Assembly: GCA_005765155.1 (NCBI GenBank)
Contig: VCCP01000006.1
Span: 1,748,501-1,812,500 of the forward strand
Direction: 5' to 3'
Length of the DNA stretch: 64,000 nt
From: Zelopaecilomyces penicillatus
Lineage: Eukaryota > Ascomycota > Sordariomycetes > Hypocreales > Pseudodiploosporaceae
The notes below the pieces were generated by a model that was given only the letters and a program-made list of their open reading frames with translations, had not been told where the DNA came from and searched no databases. Numbering within the stretch: the stretch's first letter is position 1; every line of letters begins with the position of its first letter. This document shows positions 56,512-64,000 of this stretch, one piece after another. The translations under genes and the position numbers were made by a program.

Positions 56512-59500
56512 AGAACAACCAATTTTTTAATCCTTTCAATATTTATGCCTACACATATATATATATATCACTACAAAATATTCATGGCAATTTCATGCAA
56601 GCAATCACTTCGCCTATGCAGCAACTGGAGAACAGTCCCCATTGGAGCTCTACGGTCGTGCCACAAGTACAGAGTCGGGGCTCTTTGACGAGGACGATAC
56701 TCTGGGAAGTGAGCAACTTGATGAAGCTACCCGGCATTATCAAGTGTGTTATGTTTAAGGCATAAATGGCACACAGGCCAGGCATACTCTGTGGGAGACT
56801 ACTTTCAAACACAAACGAATTGTGTATGCGTGAATAATGTCAACAACACCCCTTGTGCTTCTTTTCCGTTTCCGTTGCTCGGAGAGCTGAGATAGGAGGG
56901 GTCCGCGCCGCGTCGTACAAATGGACAGAACAACATGGGTGTGAGAAAATGACGGTGTCTTGCAGGTTATAGGGCGTAAACGGAGGACGGAGAACGGAGA
57001 AACGGAGCAATGAGTATTCCAGAAATAAAATGGTACTAACAAACGACCACTACGAAAGCGCCCGCGCCATCCTACTATCCCAGCCACGCTCCCTCTATAA
57101 AAAAACAGATGGCAATCCCCTTCCTGGACTGCCTAGAGATAAATCGAGCTAGACAAGCTTGGCCAACCCAGGGTCCTCCGTGCCTTGTGATGCGATTGTG
57201 GAGAAGGGCAGACGGGGGGTGCTCATCAATGCCAGGCCTGTAACTTGTTGAGGAATAAAGCGTGGATTTCTGGATCGCTGCCCCTTCGAACCCCTGCCTG
57301 CAACGGCTGAAGTGCAAAACATTTGTGTGCACACACAACCTAGCCAAGAGACAACTTCAACCACACAGCCTCTCTCGCTCATCTCGCTACAGCTAAGCTT
57401 CCCATGGTAATCACATCTTACATCTCTAGTAGGGGCATCCTCCCCTTTTTTTTTTTTTTTTTTTTTTGCCTAGGGAGTGATTTGGGGGGTACAACGGATG
57501 GGAAATCAGCTCGGAATCATTTCACAGCGCTTGAGGGCGGTTGGTCGGCCACGTTCCTTTCGTTATATACGTACGTACAGTATACTACCTATAACTGGTA
57601 CGAAGCAATCTCACACAACGATGCGCTTACGCACAAGGGGGGCGTTGAGGTGGCCATGACGGCAACGACGAAACAACCGACCAATCGGCTTTCACAGATT
57701 TGGAAGATGGGAGAGGAAACCAGAAATTATGGTAACTGGAATTCCCACATAGGTACTGGTGTCAGATGTTTATAGATGGGTACTAAACTCCTTTTGGAAG
57801 AACCAAGACGGAGGAGAAGAGCGGCAGAGAGGCAAAGGTAGGAACAGAGAGAAAAATGGTAATAGCCGGCTTCGTTTTGGTAAAGGATTACGGGATACTG
57901 TTCCACAAAACATCGGATGCAACTTGAACGGGGTGCTATAGCCAGCCAACTCGTCGACCCGGCTTCGCAGGTCACCAGCTCATTCGCCCAGGTTACACTG
58001 TAGTTATGTATGTACAGGGCGGCAGGAAGGAATAATGGAAGAATACCTGAGAAAACAAACAAAAGAAAAAGAAGAAAAAAAAAACCGTTCGCGAATTGTG
58101 TAATAATGTACGGAGTACGGACACATGAATATGGAACTCGGCTCATGATTGCGCTACTCCTTTCTGGGGAGACTTGAGTAGACAACAACAGAGAAAACCA
58201 TGGGGCTGGGTTGGGCATGAAGACTGGACACACGCCTGACACGCACTCTTCTGTCCGTCCCTGATAAACAAGCGGGTTTCTCCAAAACGAGATTTAGAGG
58301 AACTGCCTTGCCCTTACCCTTGCCCTGCCTGGTCCGTCGTGACCCCTTCAAGCCCCCCCTCCCCGTCCGGGCTAAGGGCATGGGTGGCATTGACCCACCC
58401 TTGTTAGCGATTGGGGGATGAAGATGATGATGATGAATCTCTCTCGGTTCGCACGGTTTCCAGGATGCCAAATCTCAGGGTTCTTTTTTTGGCAGCCTCG
58501 CTCCTGATGAGAATCACGTAGTCATTGACGGCCGCCTGGGCCAGGCAAACATCCACACACTCATGGCTACCGTCCAAAGCGTTGGCTTGCTTTGCTAGAT
58601 GAAGAGGCTGGATTCATCACTGACTGTGCCCTCGTCATTGGCATGGCTGCCTCGCAGCTGGTGCGTAAGGTAGGTATTTGGATACTCCGTCTGTCCCGCT
58701 GTACACAGCAAGTATTATACTCCCATTTTCAGGAGCGGACACCCTCAACGCTTCCATATTCAAGGGTCTGCGGAATCGAGACACCTTGGCTGGCTAGACA
58801 GATTAGGTGGTAGTAAAAAACGGCGGTACATGAATCATTTGCTTTTCCTCTCCCTGGCCACGCCTTTTTGCCGCCTGTACCCCCACAAACCTGAACCCAA
58901 ATTCCAGGGTAACAGCAATAAAGCTGTGTTTTGTTGTTATTTTCCTTTGCTCCTTCGGCTTGAAGGGGTGGGCCGCGTTTCTTGCAAAAACTGGGCCCCC
59001 ATCCATCAGCGCCGCCTCAACGTCAGGTGGAGCCAGACAGCAAAAATATCCACCCCAAGAAAGAAAAATACTCTAGGCTGAGTAGACCATGCGTGAGATT
59101 CCGAACTCGGGGGTTTCCGTCAACTTGAAGGCACGAAAACGGTTTCCCTTCTTGGGGATTCCTGTCTACCTGTAGTAACTAAATGATGTGAGCCGAGGCA
59201 CTTGTTCAGCACCTATTCAAAACCGTCAATACTCTCGAATTTTTTCTTTGCAAGTGTTAATATGGAATTGGGAGCAATTCGCCGCCCTCCGTCTGGTGAG
59301 GAAAACAACTGGGTGTTCCTACCCTATATTGTCACGATCCATGACGAAAGAGGCTGTAATTTAGCTTCCAAGTTGACTCGCCAGCTTTTCGTGTCAAGTT
59401 GATTAGAGTAAGCAAACTGTCCCGTGGTGCTTGTTAGCAGTTCCGCTAGGGTTGAATTGGGTGGTCCTGACTGTTCATTGTCGAGTAATAATCATTGTTG

Positions 59501-62500
59501 AGTCATTGGCTACTTGGTGACACGAGTGCTTGGTGTGGCTAGAAGCTTAAAAACATGATGTAGGGCTTTATCTCTGGCCAGGCACTTTCAAGACGTGCCT
59601 GGCCTTAGATGGAAAGTTTGGTCCCGCGACTGAAGATGGTGCACGTATTGTAATGCATGCGGTTACGAAAGTAGGTAATTAATTGCCAATTGATCGAGGT
59701 GCGAGTAAGACTTCGGCTGTACATGCCTCCGAGTTGTGATGTGCATACAGTACGGCATCTGTATCCATACTGAAGGGATGAACATCACAAAGCGTGAGTT
59801 GTCAACCGCCACCTGTCACAGACTACTGCTTGGACGAATGATTCAATTCTTTCGGTCAATCAAGTCAACACCCAAGCCAGTTGGCCACCGCTAGGCAGAG
59901 AGACTCCAGGATAAGCTGAAGAGGAACAAGTCAATTGAGCAAAACGTCGGTGACTGACCGACGCAACGTGCCGTGATTGTGGCCATAGCGCAGCCGCCCT
60001 GACCATGGTGATGTGTGCTGACTGGGCGCTGTCTTGTCCAACCCAACCTTTTGGCCCATCGCAAGTGAATGATGAGTGTTTCTGCGTGTGTTCTCACGTG
60101 TCGTGTGGAGTGTGCCGTACGATCTAAGGTGCTTCTGTGTGGGTTGCCAGATTGAGGCTGCAGCGCAGGTCACGCCTCGCCATCTCGCTTGGTTGTCCAA
60201 GCAAGCCTTGCTTGCCCTGCATTCGCCCCGAGTTCCCAGGCAGCGGATTGGAGAAGCCACCCAACCAACCACTTTCCCTACATTGGTCATTGGTTAACAC
60301 GACTGTGCTGGCGTGCTCACCAAAAGGACAGTTAGTACGTAAGCCGTGCGTTCGCTGATGAATGGGGATGCGGTTCTGGTCTACGAAGCGGTGTGATATG
60401 TAGATGTGGATGGCTTAAGGGGAGAACCGCGGCGTCGACTATGGTCGATACAAACGTCTTGCAAGTTACAGAGTACAGAGAGGAGGTACAGCGGGCGTAC
60501 CTGCTCATTAGAAGGCACCGCGCCTGCCTCGAATTCATTAGAGCTGCATTGGGGCGAGCGAGGCGTCCGTCGTTTTCCTTCTTGCTTTCATTAGAAACTC
60601 AAACCCATCACATGTGTCCATTGGTGCAGCTCGCTTTTAGAGAAACAGCGACAGTGCGAGGAATGAGGGGTAAATGGGACGAAAAGGGGGTGATCTCGAG
60701 GAGGGGAAGGGAAGGAGGAGGCCGTCGTGCGTGTGGTTCAGGTGTTGTTCGAGTCTGAGGTTCATCCATCCGTCCATCCATCCATTCACCAAGAGGAGAA
60801 GACAGGAGACGGCAGCCAGTCAAACAGCCCCCCTTTGCTTCGCAAGGTAGCATTGTAGTGGGCTGGATGCTGGATCATTGTTGGAGGTTGAAACTGCCGC
60901 TGTATACCGTGGTTACGGTCTCTTGATGCCTTGGGTAATGCCTTGGCAAGCCGACACGGCGACTGTCGCGGATGAACCTCTGACGCTGACACATTTGATA
61001 CGGCGAGTGCTTGCGATGCTGCAATGGCTCGGACGGACCGGTGCCTCCTCCTGCAGCACAGCTACTGTGTCATCACAGCTCCGTTCATACTACCTACCTG
61101 AGTTACTCACATCCACATCCACACAAGCATGTATGATTCTATCTTTTTTCCCTTCCCGTACAGTATATCGTCTGCATGCACGTGCGGCAGCGCCGCGTGC
61201 CATGCACTCACCCAACAGACCAAGGACGTGGGATCATGGCGGTTGGGTCGCTTTCAACTACACACACGGTCCTCAGGCAATCCACACACACGAATACACA
61301 ACCCGAGCCGCAATGTAAATAACTACATGCATGATGTACTGTCTAATTCCGTACTTTCGGAGTGTGTTGCAGCGCATGCACAGTCCAGTACATAGGGCCT
61401 CTTTGCATCAACTTGGCATCTCCGCCGAGAATGGTTGAGTAATGACCCAAACATAGGGTTTCCAACCTAGAGAGGGGAAGGGGGGAGGGTTGCTTGAGAC
61501 TACACGAAAAAGACATACGGAAGAGAAGCAAGCAATATAGATCCCGCCTGTCATGAGTGTGAACTTGTAGCTACCGGTTGGTATTGTATATTAATGATGG
61601 GACAATTTGGAACCACCCATCGGTACTGACTCGGCAGCAGAATTCCTGATGGTTTCTTGAATGGTATTGACTACAAGAAGCTAGCCAAGCCAATATTGAG
61701 ACCCAAAAGTCGATTCGCGGCTAGATGTCATGTTGGCAGGCAATACTGATACAGTTCACACGTCTACAGTTCATGATGGTACTAAGCACGGAATGAACCG
61801 AGACTCTTTGATGAATCGCTCAAAGACCCATTATCCTCACATACAACACGCTGCAGAACAATCCCATCCTTAAGAATTCTGCCACATCATCGAAAAAGAA
61901 AACAACCCCTCATTTCCCCCGCGGTTCCAAAGCGCCCTGCATTTCTCCATGGCAGCCGGGCACATCCATTCTTCTGAAACCGGAATGTGTTTTTGTCACT
62001 TTCCCTACTGTACTTTTGGGTGTATGTAATGAGTCCTATGGGGCCTCGATTCTTTGTCTCTGGAACCCTTGCCTTTTGTGAGTGTGTGTGTCTCATGAGA
62101 TGGGGGCGGGGAGAGAAGAATAAGGGTGGGGCGAAGCGTATTGATGGACATCATCTGTTCCATTTGATGGAGAATTAAAAAAAAAGCTAGCGTTTACAGA
62201 ACCAAATTACATACTTACTTGACAAGCACACACTATCATTGACCTGAATGAACCCTGACACCGCTCTTCGCCACGTCAAGGAAAGATTTTATGGAGAAAC
62301 GACCGGCCGACGCCACCACTTCCACACAGCGTCTATTTTTTTTCTTTCTCCACCCACAATAAAACAACCAACATAAAGGCCGACCTACCTGTAAAGGGCA
62401 TGGGCGGGTTCCGTAAAATCATAGCACAATGTAACTAAGCTAAGAGAGAGAGAGGGGGTAAAAAAATAAACAGCAGCAGTTGAAGAAGAAAAAGCAAGAA

Positions 62501-62988
62501 GAGGAAGAGGAGGATGCTGCTGCATGTTGCATACCTGATGTTGCATGTGAGACTCCCGAGACTGCGGTATGTGATTGTGGGAGAAAAAGCCTTCTACGTA
62601 ATGGTCTGTTGCACCACGGAAAAGCACTTTATCAATACTGTTCCTGTCATGTACACAATAGTACAGTGCCTGCACCACCACCTACCTCTGGTAATGTTTA
62701 TTATTTGGACAAAGAAAGGGCTGTTGAACAAAGTCACGTCCACATGGCCATCGCCACAGCCTTTTCTGCACGTACATACTTTGGTCATTCTACATGTCGA
62801 TCCCTAAATAATAGGATCATCGAAAAACTTCTGACACTGTGGACCCCTTGTGTGCATGTAATAATGAATGGAAGAAAAAAAAAGCAGGTTTTTCACACCA
62901 GCGGGAAGCGCCAAACTTGCATTTGCCGGCAACCCTTACTAACTTGTAACCGTGCCACGCCCCACTTTTTTGGGTCTCGCAAATGCTC
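56512..62988. other. Gene desert
   Basis: About 6.5 kb in which no open frame shows a motif, a believable exon pattern or family resemblance. It contains an AT run (56555-56569), a 22-T tract at 57446-57467, and a TCCA-type run near 60765-60785. It may hold further decayed sequence that I cannot identify by eye. Confidence 0.45.
57446..57467 (+). repeat. Poly-T tract of 22 bases
   Basis: Twenty-two consecutive T, the longest homopolymer in the window. Read from the minus strand it is a poly-A run, but no retrotransposon sequence is recognisable next to it. Confidence 0.95.
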
Positions 62989-63046
62989 GCACCACCAAAG
63001 GTGGTGCTCATCAGCAAGGTGGCCACATCAGCAACGTGGCCACCTT
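62989..63046. repeat. Two adjacent palindromes near the transposon 3' end
   Basis: The first palindrome (62989-63007) has 8-bp arms GCACCACC/GGTGGTGC around AAA. The second (63016-63046) has 11-bp arms AAGGTGGCCAC/GTGGCCACCTT around nine bases. Both share GGTGG/CCACC cores. They lie about 90 bases beyond the transposase stop codon, where the terminal or subterminal repeat of the element would be expected. Confidence 0.8.
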
Positions 63047-63136
63047 TTTATCAATTTGAAGCTATCCACGACGTACAGACCGCATCCCTCGCTCTGAGTC
63101 CCAAATAATTAAAGGATCTAATAAACTATCCATTCT

Positions 63137-64000
63137 CTATTTACGTGCCTTTTTTGCGGCTTCAAAAAACACGCATTTGGCATAGTTCTGTTCCTTTTTA
63201 TTCGCTGCCTCCACAACCTTCCTTGCCTTGTCAACCTCGTTAACCTCTTTTTGCAGCACCATTTGACGCCCGTCAGCTATATTAATAATACCGCCTGATT
63301 TTAGAGTCTTATTCCTTGAGGCACGGCGTTGCAAAGAAACCAATTCGGCCTTTTTAGTGCGGCAAAGGTCCCTTTTCGTTTGGACCAACTCCGTGGCAGC
63401 AATAAGCGATCCCCGAATAAAGCGCGATAAATTATAATTAAATTCCGGACTAAATGTACCGTCTTCGTAAAGAACGTTATCAAGCTTATCGGCAACTTTA
63501 TTTATTTGCCGCAGTGTTGTTGGGGTCTCAAAGTCAGAAGAAGCAGCCTCACAGGGCTCTGGCGAAGGTGTTTTTACAGGCGCTCTTTCTCTCAAGGTTT
63601 GGAGGATAAATTGGCTGTTCAAGGGCCAGATCCCTGTCTTTTCGAATGCAGAGAGTATTGTAGTATATTTAAAGGCCTTTTTTCGAACTTGTTGGATATA
63701 ACTAAGAAACTCAAGCTTAGTGATATTTGTAAGGCCATCATGGACTAGTTGATCCAAAGCTTTACTATAATAATGCTTGTATGGCTGAAAGACCACAACA
63801 TCAAGCGGTTGAAGAAGATGTGTAAGATGTGGAGGCATTGCAAAAGGAATAATGTTTTGCCGCCAACAGAACTCAATGAATTCTATCGTGTGATGAGATC
63901 TGAAGCCGTCCAGAATAAGCAGGCGATAGCTGCTAATTGCGGACGCGTGTTGATGGAAATGCTTGATCCAGGCAAGGCTGATCTCGTCATTTGAATATCC
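63137..64000 (-). CDS. Pogo/Tc1-mariner-type DDE transposase, C-terminal part (runs off the window)
   Basis: The last 287 residues of a frame that is open to the right edge. It begins GYSNDEISLAWIKHFHQH and continues with LLILDGFRSHH, carrying the second catalytic Asp. Next comes CWRQNIIPFAMPPHLTHL and then LLQPLDVVVFQPYKHYY, with the third acidic residue as Asp. This is the pattern of the DDE endonuclease domain in fungal pogo-like elements. The C-terminal part has ILSAFEKTGIWPLN, typical of these elements, then a charged helical tail ending EAAKKARK. No stop or frameshift is seen in the visible part, so the copy may be intact. The N-terminal helix-turn-helix and first catalytic Asp would lie outside the window. 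Confidence 0.93.
   Translation of the reverse strand, partial: GYSNDEISLAWIKHFHQHASAISSYRLLILDGFRSHHTIEFIEFCWRQNIIPFAMPPHLTHLLQPLDVVVFQPYKHYYSKALDQLVHDGLTNITKLEFLSYIQQVRKKAFKYTTILSAFEKTGIWPLNSQFILQTLRERAPVKTPSPEPCEAASSDFETPTTLRQINKVADKLDNVLYEDGTFSPEFNYNLSRFIRGSLIAATELVQTKRDLCRTKKAELVSLQRRASRNKTLKSGGIINIADGRQMVLQKEVNEVDKARKVVEAANKKEQNYAKCVFFEAAKKARK

Noticed and set aside
57255..57300. TTCGAA-containing stretch resembling a tRNA T-arm
   Set aside because: The flanking bases do not pair as a T-stem, and no matching anticodon or acceptor stem is found.
57727..58242. A 171-codon minus-strand frame with a hydrophobic stretch
   Set aside because: The hydrophobic run comes from a poly-A/AG tract; no family, exon structure or start context supports it.
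62480..63097. A 205-codon open frame on the + strand
   Set aside because: No motif, unusual Cys/His-rich composition without regular spacing, and it runs into the palindromic end of the transposon.
1..64000. CRISPR arrays, operons or bacterial-type signals
   Set aside because: The window is clearly eukaryotic, with spliced genes; no regularly spaced direct repeats of CRISPR type were seen.

Overview
The window looks like a chromosome segment of a filamentous ascomycete, most likely Sordariomycetes/Hypocreales. The evidence is short (about 50-115 nt) GT-AG introns, pyrimidine-rich leaders, the protein sequences of the conserved genes, and the many ACCTACCT/TAGGTA-type motifs between genes. 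The order-level placement is inferred; no species can be named from sequence alone.

Left part (1-26 kb): mostly housekeeping genes separated by long non-coding stretches. They are a secreted DJ-1/PfpI-like protein (+), the AAA+ ATPase RVB2 (-), a 775-residue coiled-coil protein with six 36-residue repeats (+), an 806-residue basic/disordered protein with a helical C-terminal domain (+), glyceraldehyde-3-phosphate dehydrogenase (-), and the divergent pair LIN1/CD2BP2 (-) and UFD1 (+).

Middle part (26-45 kb): the most unusual region. It holds a run of small nuclear-type genes, each with one short helical SANT/Myb-like module followed by a lysine-rich, acidic tail. Two subfamilies are separated by strand. 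Minus-strand genes at 26.2-31.2 kb share a phase-2 intron inside the module. Plus-strand genes at 34.5-40.3 kb have the form F-x-x-A-[IV]...D-W-x-x-V-A...R-[FY], two of them with identical 72-nt first exons. A larger plus-strand gene (43.8-45.3 kb) carries a module of the first type. In the minus-strand group, three module-coding first exons (29495, 28991, 28549) lie in a row but only one clear tail exon follows, and all three donors are in frame with its acceptor. This suggests either a variable-first-exon locus or truncated tandem copies. A coiled-coil gene at 41.4-42.8 kb appears to carry a one-base frame change near its 3' end.

Right part (46-64 kb): mitochondrial HSP60 (+) and a CLG1-type Pho85 cyclin (-) with a long CT-rich leader, then a gene desert of about 10 kb. 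The desert holds a frame-broken remnant of a ribose-5-phosphate isomerase gene. It ends in a pogo/Tc1-mariner-type DDE transposase that runs off the right edge, with palindromic sequence just beyond its stop codon.

Intron positions were assigned by eye from splice signals and reading-frame continuity. No database search was possible, so family names rest on recognised motifs.
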